Origin: Welwitschia mirabilis
Lineage: Eukaryota > Gnetophyta > Gnetopsida > Welwitschiales
Length of the DNA stretch: 64,000 nt
NCBI GenBank assembly: GCA_051453625.1
Contig: JBOZIK010000001.1
Span: 239,924,230 to 239,988,229 of the forward strand
Direction of reading: 5' to 3'
How positions within the stretch are numbered: the first letter of the stretch is position 1; each line of letters opens with the position of its first letter. The notes beneath the pieces were generated by a model that was not told the origin of the DNA, did no database searches, and worked only from the letters and a program-made list of their open reading frames with translations. Positions 21,800 through 32,090 of the stretch are shown in pieces. The position numbers and the translations under genes were made by a program.

Positions 21800-23300
21800 C
21801 TACAAAGTTATGTTCTTAAGAGATTAAACTAGAGAAATTCTTAATTCTACCTCTTCAGATATTTAATTTGGATCTAATCCTTTCTAGTATCTTCTTTTAA
21901 CCACTTAGAAAATAATGATTTAACTATTAGTTTAGTTATTAAAGTTAGGGGCATAGGAGTGGAAAGGGTCTCTTTATTTTGTATTGATGTCCCAAATTTC
22001 TCATATTATTAGATTGTTTCTTCTAGGTGGTTTTTTTTTTAATTCTTTATTTTCTCTTAATTCTTATTTATTTTCCTAAGGCCTTAATAATTTTGCATTG
22101 GTTTCATGTGATTTATATTTTGATATTAGTTAACTTAATTATGGAGATGAAATTACAATTACGGAAGTGAAGGAAGTGTTACCTTGGAAGATTGCTACCA
22201 TTTCCTTGACCATTCCATGTACATATTGCTATGCTTCTCAATCTTGATTTTGATGTCTTATTTATTTATTAAAAACACAGAATTTAGTGTTCTTAATAGT
22301 TGTTAAGTACAATCTTCTTTATTCCTGTATTACTTGAGGTATGCCACTCTAATTTTATTATGGAGCTAGTTGTAATGGCATTACAAATTGTATTATAGTT
22401 ATAGAAGTTTATATGTGTGTTGCAATTGGTATTTGTATTTGTTAAATGGCCATTATATTCATCATCTTTTACATCATTTATTTTATTTTATTTACCATTA
22501 TAGCTTGTTTTTTAGTAAAATACACTTTTTTTTTTTTTTTTGGTCTTGTTAGTCATCTTTTTTTTCTATTGATCAATTATTTAAAAATCTATAAAGATTC
22601 TTTAGATGTTTTACTCCACTTATTTCCTCCTACTATAAAATCAACATATTTACTCATACATGTGTCCAAGTCCTCAATGAAAAATTGTAATAGCCTATGG
22701 AAATAAAAACTATGATTAGGATTTTACCAATAAAGTCTAGATGCTCATTTGCTTCCTCATAGTCATCTTCATCCTTCTATTAAAAAATCATTAGTTATTT
22801 TCTTAAGATATATAGTTTGTCATAGGAAAGAAACTTCACATGAAGGAATTCTTAAATTCCTCTTAAGATTATATTGAACTTTATAGGATTTAAAACTAGA
22901 AGTTTACCATATATTTAAGTGTTGTTCTAAATGTAATCATCTTTATCTTCAACTATAGGAGCTAGGAGTCTTAACATGTTCTTAAATTCTATCAAATAAG
23001 TTATTGAAACATCAATGTCTATTCCATTGAAGGAGTTTCATAGTTGTATGTTTTCTACTTATTCATCCAATCTATGTAAATTATAATTTATTAAATTATG
23101 AATGTCTATTTCATGGATTTGTTCTTATTGAAATTTGGATATCTTTTAGAGCTTATCTAGTTGAGATATACTAGGAATATTTTACGCTTCAAAAGTTTCA
23201 AAATAATCTTATACCCTAACTAGGTTTTATTAAAAATAGGTTGGTAAATATATTTATTTTTGTTATACTATTAAACTCCATTAAGTCATGGATGTTAGTG
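21800..23300 (-). pseudogene. Athila gag (relic B)
   Basis: The minus strand at about 22710-22600 reads L-L-Q-F-F-I-E-D-L-D, then V-D-F-I-V-G-G-N-K-W-S-K-T, matching the L-I-Q-x-F-Y-x-G-L and D-A-A-x-G-G-x-L-x-x-K-T blocks of Athila gag. Near 22820 E-E-F-K-N-S-F-M-Q-like debris corresponds to the F-L-x-K-F-F-P region. The plus-strand open frame 22446-22706 lies opposite this and is a shadow. Confidence 0.6.
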
Positions 23301-23499
23301 TTTTTTTTTTTTTTTTTTTATAGGATTTTGTTAAGGCATCATAATAATGTTGAAGGTTATTTCCAATGTATATATCAAATCTCATTATCCTAGTTGATTT
23401 ACATAAGTTTAATAAAGCTATAAGATTGGAAATTATCATGATAGATCTCATAATGAATGATGTCTATGAAAAAGTAGGATTTAGATTATAGTAAACACT

Positions 23500-23504
23500 T
23501 TAAT
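23500..23504. other. Target-site duplication, left copy (TTAAT)
   Basis: Identical to 32086-32090. The pair brackets the giant-LTR element exactly at its TG/CA-type ends. Confidence 0.85.
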
Positions 23505-24273
23505 CATGGTAACCCAATCTTTGGGTTGGACCTAAAAGCATTAAATTTTTTAAATTAAATTACATTAAATTAAATTATAATTACATTATTAAATCACAAA
23601 GGAGCAATGTAAGTTATAATTGAGAGACTTACCTCTCAATTATCCACAAGGTACACATCAGAAGAAATGCATGTTGATAGATCACATAACTAACACCACA
23701 TTTAAAGTAATGTATTTAAAATAGAAATACAATAGATTTTTACCTAAATCTAATTTCTAAGATTTTTATTAGGAACATATAGCAAAGATGTGAAGTTGTG
23801 GTTGAGTGGCTAGTTACATCAATAGTTAATCAATCATGCCTATATATCGTCATCCAGAAAAGATCAGATCACATGTAATTCTATATTGGATCTCATTTTT
23901 ATATTCATTAATATTTATGAGCATACGATAAATCAAGGTAACTATATTTGTAGGCACGTAGGTAAAAATATGCATGAAATAATGCAAAAATAATTCAAGA
24001 ACGCAATGTTTAACTTAAATAAGAATATGGTACCAAACTAAATCAAAACAACACCAAATAATATCACACACATATAAACATACTTATGCATGATAGCTAT
24101 ATGTAAAAGTATAGGAGTCTTAATAACTCTCGAGATTGCAACATCCAACCCTAATAAGGAATTCTAATCCATGAATGATGATAATACATATGTATATTAA
24201 TATAAATCAAATATATGAATACCAAGTATATAGTGAATCTTTGTTGTGGGTACTTGACCAGAATCATCCATTA

Positions 24274-24615
24274 TTAATCATATTTACCAGGCATAAAAAA
24301 CCCCTCATATTGCCCTAGCGTGTTGGCGAGAGCCAATGGTAGACATATATCATAATAAAATGTCATTATAGTAAGCTCATGTAAATATATAAGTAACACA
24401 CGCTCATGTATATATACACATGCACACACCGTTTCGGTAGGGTATCTCATAGTTGTTCCTTTTATATTATGTAATAATAAATAAATATATAGAATGGAAA
24501 AAAAACTAGCATGTATGCTGCTGATTAAATCACTAAATTCATTGAGACTTAGTATAGTAGAAGCTAATGAATAAGGTAAGCTAATTAAGTACCTTAATAT
24601 TTTAAAGTGCATCAT
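24274..24615 (-). other. Open stretch of 113 codons inside the LTR, probably chance
   Basis: No recognisable domain. The matching stretch of the other LTR (about 28325-28675) is not reported as open at comparable length, so it is probably chance rather than a gene. Confidence 0.3.
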
Positions 24616-25379
24616 AAATTACCTATATTATATCATTTTATGTATAAAATAATAAACAAACTACTTGAAACATTTAACTCATAAGCATGAACATGTAAGA
24701 AACTATATTTAAGGATACATATCTAGAAGATGTTAAGAATACTAGAAGCAATCATAATCATTAAAGACTGTGCTAAAAATGCATTATTATATAACTATAC
24801 TATGCATACTATAACTGAATCATGTGATAAATGTCATTATAATATTATGAATTTTGGATAAAACAAATAAGAGAGAAAAACATGGCCTAGAGTCTATCCA
24901 AGAGACATATAATCTCAATAACCACTATATCACATTTATCCCTAATGTTTAACTTAAGGTTATATCTTTCATATTAAAATTCTAGTATGTGTATCAAAAG
25001 ATATTCATTATAATTATTTTTTTTTCGGTTTTATACGTTAAACTATTTCATTACATATAATTATATTTTAATATGTATATTGTATAGGATTAATAATACA
25101 CATTTTTCAAAATAAGCACTATGACTTAAACATACATAATGTAATTTATATAGAATCCTATATTTAACTCTTAAATATAAAACATGTTTAGGCATGATAA
25201 CATGAACAATGTGGTAGTCTAATGAATGAGTACTCTTCCTTCATTTAGGAGGTCATGATAGTTGTACTTTAAGGGAAAGGTACAAATACTAGAATGTTAG
25301 GTTTAACATCCTTATCGACTCCAATGCTTTTTAAGATAATAGTTAAACATGTTTACCCTTTATAATACAAATGTAATAT

Positions 25380-25515
25380 TTACATATGAGGCAAAAAAAT
25401 ATAATATAGCATTATAACATTATGCATATGAAATAACATAATATGGTATGATGTAATATAATATGTTATAATATAATACAATACTATATAATATATTATA
25501 ATATAACATAAAGGC
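25380..25515. repeat. TATAATA-rich palindromic tract in the 3' LTR
   Basis: Nearly pure A/T built from TATAATATAATA units. The equivalent tract in the other LTR is at 30065-30250 and is longer, so the tract has expanded or contracted since insertion. Confidence 0.7.
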
Positions 25516-26596
25516 TAAAACTATGAGATATAAAGAAGCAAATTTTCAATCTCTTCCATAGTCTACTAACATTTAATTCACAAAATCAAAATTTGTCGTA
25601 AGATTATCAACTTTTTAAACACTGATGTAAGCAACTCATGTAAGGAGGACCACAGAAATATGAATAAGAATCCGAAGAAGGTAAAAGAACATTAAATACA
25701 ATAGAGAGCTTTGTGTAGGACTCTTTTAGTACTAGCATAGACAAGAGGAATGAAATTAACACTAATGAAGAAGGGTATCTGAAAAAACTCAAATATGATA
25801 TTCAACTATAGCTTATTAATGTCCTTTTTAAGTGGGATTTTAATTATTTTTGTTCTAGTAGGATTTTATCCTTAGGAATTATTTATTTTTAAAGATCATA
25901 AATTATGGTAATATGACACCTCTATCACATGAATTTAGATGGTATCCCTCTTTAGTAAGTAGGTTTATTTGTTTTTAATTATTATTAGTTCTCTTACACA
26001 TTATATAGAGAAAGCTATTTTTAGTAGGTTGTTTAAATCTTCCTTATATTAGGTTATTGTATCCTATTTTCAAGGCTCATAGTTACCATATGTCTTTATT
26101 ATTAGGTCATAAAGTATCTATACAAATAACACTCTTATCATTATATTACTTAAGATAACCATAAATGAAATGTTATTTTATGTCTTAACAAATGTCCAAT
26201 TTTCATCACCATGTATACTTAATTATACAGGTACTTGCATTGAATACATATTCTTGTCCAATTTTCATTAACATGTATAAATAATTAAAAGTGCTTTTAT
26301 TGAATACCTACCCATGTCCAATTTTCATACACATGTATACTTCATCACAAGTATTTTAATTGAATGCTTTTCTAGAACTTTATGCTACCCTAATAATATG
26401 GCTAAACCCTTACTTAAAAAACTCAAAATTCCTTAAATTTTTATTTAGTGAAAAATTTCCTAAATTCCAAGAATTAAAAACTAAATTTAATTCTACTCGC
26501 CATGGATCTAATCTTTTTAAACCATAGTTAAAACAAAGTTGAAACATTACCAATGCATGTCTTCCATGATGCATGCTTCTTCTTCCACCTGCCACT

Positions 26597-26879
26597 NNNN
26601 NNNNNNNNNNNNNNNNNNNNNNNNNNNNNNNNNNNNNNNNNNNNNNNNNNNNNNNNNNNNNNNNNNNNNNNNNNNNNNNNNNNNNNNNNNNNNNNNNNNN
26701 NNNNNNNNNNNNNNNNNNNNNNNNNNNNNNNNNNNNNNNNNNNNNNNNNNNNNNNNNNNNNNNNNNNNNNNNNNNNNNNNNNNNNNNNNNNNNNNNNNNN
26801 NNNNNNNNNNNNNNNNNNNNNNNNNNNNNNNNNNNNNNNNNNNNNNNNNNNNNNNNNNNNNNNNNNNNNNNNNNNNNNN
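26597..26879. other. Assembly gap (283 N) in the 3' LTR
   Basis: It falls in the GC-richer block that remains sequenced in the other LTR (31260-31540). Confidence 0.9.
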
Positions 26880-27451
26880 ATGTCCATTGTGGCATTCTGT
26901 AGGTCCATCGAGAACAACTCCATGCAAAAGATATGCTACATATCAATTGTCATACAAATAGCAAGAAAAGTTGGCACCTCTGCAATCATGACTACCAACG
27001 CCTTCCCCTTCAAGAACCTTATGCAGACTATACAAACTATGTAGAACATCACATAGGCCACTGAGGAAAACATCATCAGAGGTTTTTATTTAATACATAC
27101 TAGTATAAATGTTTCCAAAACCTATTCAACAAAACTCACATGCATCATAGAGATGAGTACAAAGAGGATATGTGTCACGAATAGAGAAACAACTTCAAGA
27201 ATTTGTTTAATTCTAGGCATAAGTAGTTGAGCCAGCATCCCTGATGGCTAGGTACATACGTTGGGTCTTCCATGTTAATGATGAATTAAAAATAAAGAAA
27301 TGACACTGAAGTGATGTGAGTACTACAGTAAGGCTAGAGAGATATCATGATAATGCTTTGCATGCATGGTAGCATCTTTTAATGGCTTACACTCTAATGT
27401 GGTGAGCAACACATACCTCAAGGCAATGATAGATAAATATATACTATTACA

Positions 27452-27569
27452 TTCTTTTCACCTTAAGAAGTTTTTGTCCTCAGAAACTACTTAATCCATT
27501 TATTTCTCCAACAATAACCATTAACATACTAATTAAGTAATGGATCCAAACCTAAGCTTTAATACCAAA
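27452..27569 (-). other. Complete 118-bp interior of the giant-LTR element
   Basis: It contains the primer site at the high end and a purine-rich string (AAGGTGAAAAGAA, minus strand) at the low end, abutting TGTAATAG. Between them are about 90 bp with no coding capacity. This is shorter than the interior of most described TRIM elements, while the LTRs are more than ten times longer than TRIM LTRs. Confidence 0.8.
27556..27567 (-). other. Primer-binding site of the giant-LTR element (Met tRNA type)
   Basis: Minus strand TGGTATTAAAGC, two bases after the LTR end. It differs from TGGTATCAGAGC by one C-to-T and one G-to-A. Confidence 0.75.
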
Positions 27570-29034
27570 TGTGGCAATCTAGTCTTTGGGTTAGATTTAA
27601 AAGCATGAATTTTTTTAACTAAATTATGTTAAAATTAAAGAATAATTACATTATTAGATCATAGTAGAACAATGTAAGTTACAACTGAGAGACTTACCTC
27701 TCAGTTATCGATAAGTTAACATCAAAAAAACTATATGATAATAGCTCACCTAACCAGCACTACATTTAAAGTAAGGTATTTAAAATAGAAACATGATTGA
27801 TTGTTACTTAAATCTAATTTCTAATATTTAGATTGGGAACATATAGTAAATATGTGAAGTCATGGTCAAGTAATTGGTTGTATCAATAGCTAAGAAACAT
27901 GCCTAATCTCCTCATTTGGAGAAGTTCAAACTACACGTAGTTCTATCTTGGACCTCATCCCCATTTCCACCAATACACATGAGTATGTGATAGATCAAGG
28001 TGATCTGTATTAGTAGGCATGTGGGCAAAAATATGCATGAAATAATGCAAGAATAATGAAAAACTTAATATTTAACTCAAGTAAGGATATGTACCAAACT
28101 AAATCAAAATAATACCAATTGATATCATACACATATACACATACATATGCATAATAGATATATGTAAAAGCATAGAAGGTAGGGTTAAGAACTCTTCAGA
28201 TCATAACATACATCCCTAGTAAGAAATTCCAATGCATGAATGCTGATAATACATATGTATATTAATATAAATGAATCCCCATAGTAGTCATGTGGCTATA
28301 ATTATCAATTAGTAACCACAATCATCTAGCACAAGGGACCCTCATATCTTCCCAATGTCTTGGTAAGAGCTAATGGAAGGGATATACAATAACAGAATGT
28401 CATTATAGTAAATTCATGCAGAAATATGATTAACAAACACCCATACATACACACATGTGCACCGTTTTGGTAGGGCACCTCATAGTTCTCCTTTTATAAT
28501 ATAATATATTTAATTTAATAATAAATAAATATATAGAATATGAAAGAAAACTAGCCTATATGCCACTAATTAAATCCCTAAATTCGTTAAGACTTAGCAT
28601 CATAGAAGCTAATAAATAAGGAAAGTTGATTAAGTACCTAAATATTTTAAAGTGCATCATAGAAAAATCACCTATAGTATATCATTTTGTGTATAAGATA
28701 ACAAATAAACTACTTGGAACATTTAACTCATAAGCATTAACATGTAAGAAACTATATTTAAGGATATATACTTAGAAAGCTTTAAGAATACTAGAAGTAA
28801 CCATGGTCATTTAAGACTGTGCTAAAACCTACATCATTGTATATCTATACTATGCATACTATAAATGCATTAAATCATACTAAAAGCAACATGATTGTTA
28901 GTAAATACAGGCGACAAATGTCATTGTAATATTATGAATTTTTTCACAAAACAAATAAGATAGGAAAACATGGCATAGAATGCTATTAGTAAAAGATAGT
29001 GGAGAAATTGTATCATCTAATCAAGCATGTTTTT

Positions 29035-29681
29035 NNNNNNNNNNNNNNNNNNNNNNNNNNNNNNNNNNNNNNNNNNNNNNNNNNNNNNNNNNNNNNNNNN
29101 NNNNNNNNNNNNNNNNNNNNNNNNNNNNNNNNNNNNNNNNNNNNNNNNNNNNNNNNNNNNNNNNNNNNNNNNNNNNNNNNNNNNNNNNNNNNNNNNNNNN
29201 NNNNNNNNNNNNNNNNNNNNNNNNNNNNNNNNNNNNNNNNNNNNNNNNNNNNNNNNNNNNNNNNNNNNNNNNNNNNNNNNNNNNNNNNNNNNNNNNNNNN
29301 NNNNNNNNNNNNNNNNNNNNNNNNNNNNNNNNNNNNNNNNNNNNNNNNNNNNNNNNNNNNNNNNNNNNNNNNNNNNNNNNNNNNNNNNNNNNNNNNNNNN
29401 NNNNNNNNNNNNNNNNNNNNNNNNNNNNNNNNNNNNNNNNNNNNNNNNNNNNNNNNNNNNNNNNNNNNNNNNNNNNNNNNNNNNNNNNNNNNNNNNNNNN
29501 NNNNNNNNNNNNNNNNNNNNNNNNNNNNNNNNNNNNNNNNNNNNNNNNNNNNNNNNNNNNNNNNNNNNNNNNNNNNNNNNNNNNNNNNNNNNNNNNNNNN
29601 NNNNNNNNNNNNNNNNNNNNNNNNNNNNNNNNNNNNNNNNNNNNNNNNNNNNNNNNNNNNNNNNNNNNNNNNNNNNNNNNN
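29035..29681. other. Assembly gap (647 N) in the 5' LTR
   Basis: The short flank just before it (about 28980-29034) has no counterpart in the other LTR but resembles 63795-63830. This suggests the gap covers an insertion or a longer allele of the LTR. Confidence 0.9.
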
Positions 29682-30064
29682 CAAAAGCTTTTCATTGTAA
29701 TTATTGTTTCTCTAGTTTCATACTTTAAACTATTTTGTTACATATAACTATATTTCAATATGTGTATTATATAGCATTAATAATACACATTTTTTAACAT
29801 AAGTATAATGACATAAACATACATAACATAATTTGTATAGAATCCTACAATTAACTCTTAAAGATAAAACATGTTTAGGTATGATAATGTGAACAATGTG
29901 GTAGTCTAACGAATGAGTACTATTTCCTTATTGAGGAGGTGATGGTAGTTGTAATTTAAAGGAAAGGTACAAATACTAGAATGTTGGGTTTGACATCCTT
30001 CTCGCCTCTAATACTTTTTAAGATAATAGTTGAACACATCTTCCCTTTATAATATAAATGTAAT

Positions 30065-30250
30065 ATTTACATATGAGACATAATAAATATTATGCATACC
30101 ATATAATATAGTATAATATATATATGCAATATAATATGATATAATTATAATTTAATATACATTATGCATATGAAATAACATAACATAGTATAATAGAATA
30201 TAATATACTATAGTATAATATAGTACTATATAATATATTATAATATAACA
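30065..30250. repeat. TATAATA-rich palindromic tract in the 5' LTR
   Basis: The longer counterpart of 25380-25515, almost entirely A/T with overlapping TATAAT and ATATATAT units. Confidence 0.7.
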
Positions 30251-31139
30251 CAAAGACTAAAACTATGAGATATAAAGAAGCACCTTTTTAATATCTTCCA
30301 TGGTCCACTAGTATTTAATTCACAAAACCAAATGTTTTCTTGAGATTGTCAACTTTTTTAACACTGATGTAAGCAAGTCAAGGAGAACCACAATAACCTG
30401 AAGAAGGCAGATCAACATTAAATACAATAGCGAGCTTTCTACAAGACTCTTTTGATGCTAGCCTTAACAATGGGAATGCAATGTGGCATTAATGAAGAAG
30501 GGCATTTGAAAGACTCAAACATGCATTCAACTGTAGCTTTTCAATGCCCTTTCTAGGCTTAATAAACATCTAATTATTTTGGTTCTATTAGGATTTTCTC
30601 CTTAGGAATTATTTATTTTCAAAGATCATAAATTATGGCAATATGACACCTCTGTCACATGAATTTAGGTGGTAGTCCTCTTTAATAGATACATTTATTC
30701 ATTTTTAATTATTATTAGTTCTCTTATATATTATATGGAGAGTGCTATTTTTAGTAGGTTGTTTGGATCTTCCTTTCATTAGGTTGTTGGACCCTATTTT
30801 CAAAGCTCATAGTTGTCATATGTCAATATTATTAGGTCATAAAGTATCTATATAAACCCTCCTCTTATCACTGTATTACTTAAGACAACCATTAATGAAA
30901 CATTCTTTTATATCTTAACCAATGTCCAATTTCCGTAACCATTAATTAAAAGTGCTTTCATTGAATACCTTCTGTGTCCAATTTTCATAAACATGTGTAC
31001 TTCATCGCAAGTATTTTAATTGAAAGCTTTTCCGTAACCTTATACTATCCTAATAAAATGGCTAAACCGTTGTTTAAAAAGACTCAAAATTTTTTTAATT
31101 TTTGTTCAGTGAAAAATTTCCTAAATTTTGATTGAAACG

Positions 31140-31980
31140 CACAAACTGAATTCAGTTCCACTCACCAAGATCTGACCTCTCCAGACCAAAGTCAACACAG
31201 AGTTGAAACACACCCGATGCATTACTGCCATGATGCGCGCTTCTCCTTCCACTTACCACTCGCTCCAACTAGTACATACTTGAGACTGAACCGCTAGACC
31301 ACTCTTCTTTGTCTGCGAGACCCACGGTGATCACTATGTAGTGTAGCCCTCCATGTCATCCGTGTAGTGTCCCTGCAATGTCTCGCAATTCTGACTATTA
31401 ATGGTTTCTGACAACAAAACCAGTAGAACCACCGTCCAAACCAAGAACACGCGAACAGCGCGAAGGGTATCCAACGGCATGCATGCCTCATTACTAATAA
31501 AATGATCGGTGCGAGGGAGGCACCCACCATTATTGCCTACTGCATCGTGCCCACCGCGGCGTTGCATAGGTCCACACGTCAATCACCACACAAACAGTGT
31601 GAAAAGTTGCCACCTCCGCAACCATGACTGCCAACTCCTTCCCTCCAAGAACACCGCACAGATCGCGCAGGCCATGCACAGCGCCACGCAAGCCACCGAG
31701 GAAAACATAATCAGAGGCTTCCATCCACTGTGCGGCAGTAGGAACGTTTCCAGAACCTGAGCAACGAAATTCACATGCATCGCAGAGCCAAGTGCAAAGA
31801 GGACGTGCGCCACTGATAGAAAAATAACTTGAAGCATTCATCTAATTGTGGGCATAAGCAGTTGAGCTAGCATCCCTAAAGGCTAGACATATACCTTGGG
31901 TCTTCCATGTTGATGGTGGAGTAAAACAAAGCGATGGCATTGAAGGCATGCATTTACTGCGGTAAAGACAGAGGAGACAT
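31140..31980 (-). other. GC-rich, CpG-retaining block in the 5' LTR
   Basis: This is the only sizeable block in the window with frequent CpG (for example GCGCGC near 31236 and GATCGCGCAGG near 31665). Because stops are rare in GC-rich DNA it contains several overlapping open frames. The longest on the element's strand are 31841-31530 (103 codons) and 31837-31583 (84 codons, strongly hydrophobic, possibly two membrane segments by eye). I recognise none of them. They lie inside an LTR and lose their reading in the decayed partner LTR, so I do not call a gene. Confidence 0.55.
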
Positions 31981-32085
31981 CATGTTAGTGCTTTGCATGC
32001 GTGATAGTGTCTTTCAATGGCTTACACTCAGATGTGGTGAGCAACGCACATTCCAGGGCAACGATAGAGAAATTTGGTTGTTACA

Positions 32086-32090
32086 TTAAT
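32086..32090. other. Target-site duplication, right copy (TTAAT)
   Basis: Exact match to 23500-23504. Confidence 0.85.

Larger units (their letters stand above)
19680..23504 (-). mobile_element. Athila-like Ty3/gypsy relic B (gag to RNase H)
   Basis: A second, more decayed copy in the same orientation as relic A. In minus-strand order: gag at ~23300-21800, protease near 21700-21560, RT at ~20900-20200, RNase H ~20080-19900. Integrase is not seen below 19900. Its 5' part is interrupted at 23504 by the giant-LTR element, so its leader and LTR may continue beyond 32091. Confidence 0.75.
23505..27451 (-). repeat. 3' LTR of the giant-LTR element (one gap)
   Basis: Homologous to 27570-32085 throughout, apart from a longer segment in the other copy around the 29035 gap. 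Its low end (CATGGTAACC) is a decayed form of TGTGGCAATC. A GC-richer block near its high end (26540-27060) corresponds to 31200-31730 in the other LTR but has lost most CpG sites. N gap at 26597-26879. Confidence 0.85.
23505..32085 (-). mobile_element. Giant-LTR retroelement with a 118-bp interior
   Basis: Two direct copies, 23505-27451 and 27570-32085, are separated by only 118 bp. On the minus strand the right copy starts TGTAACAACC and ends ...CCACA, followed by TT and a Met-tRNA-type primer site. The left copy starts TGTAATAG, directly preceded by a purine tract. A perfect 5-bp target duplication TTAAT flanks the whole. These signs identify a true insertion made of two LTRs with no gag or pol between them. 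It must have been mobilised by another element's proteins, or it arose by deletion of an ordinary element between primer site and purine tract. Its lineage is unknown; TGTAACA-type ends and a Met primer fit plant chromoviruses but do not prove it. Confidence 0.85.
27570..32085 (-). repeat. 5' LTR of the giant-LTR element (one gap)
   Basis: On the minus strand it starts TGTAACAACC at 32085 and ends at 27570. It holds N gap 29035-29681; the other LTR has only about 150 bp at the corresponding place (24880-25025), so several hundred extra bases are inserted here. The block 31140-31980 keeps a much higher GC and CpG content than the rest of the window. Confidence 0.85.

Noticed and set aside
22446-22706. 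Plus-strand hydrophobic 86-codon frame with F-rich run
   Set aside because: Antisense to Athila gag debris; the Phe run comes from a T16-type homopolymer.
26410-27044. Six open frames over the 283-N gap
   Set aside because: N-driven; the location is inside a giant LTR and the flanks show no protein homology.
28980-29747. Open frames over the 647-N gap
   Set aside because: N-driven; the real codons at the ends are few and differ between the two LTR copies.
23505-32085. Interpretation as a 4-kb satellite or simple tandem duplication
   Set aside because: TG/CA-type ends, primer site, purine tract and a perfect 5-bp target duplication fit an LTR element far better than a tandem array.
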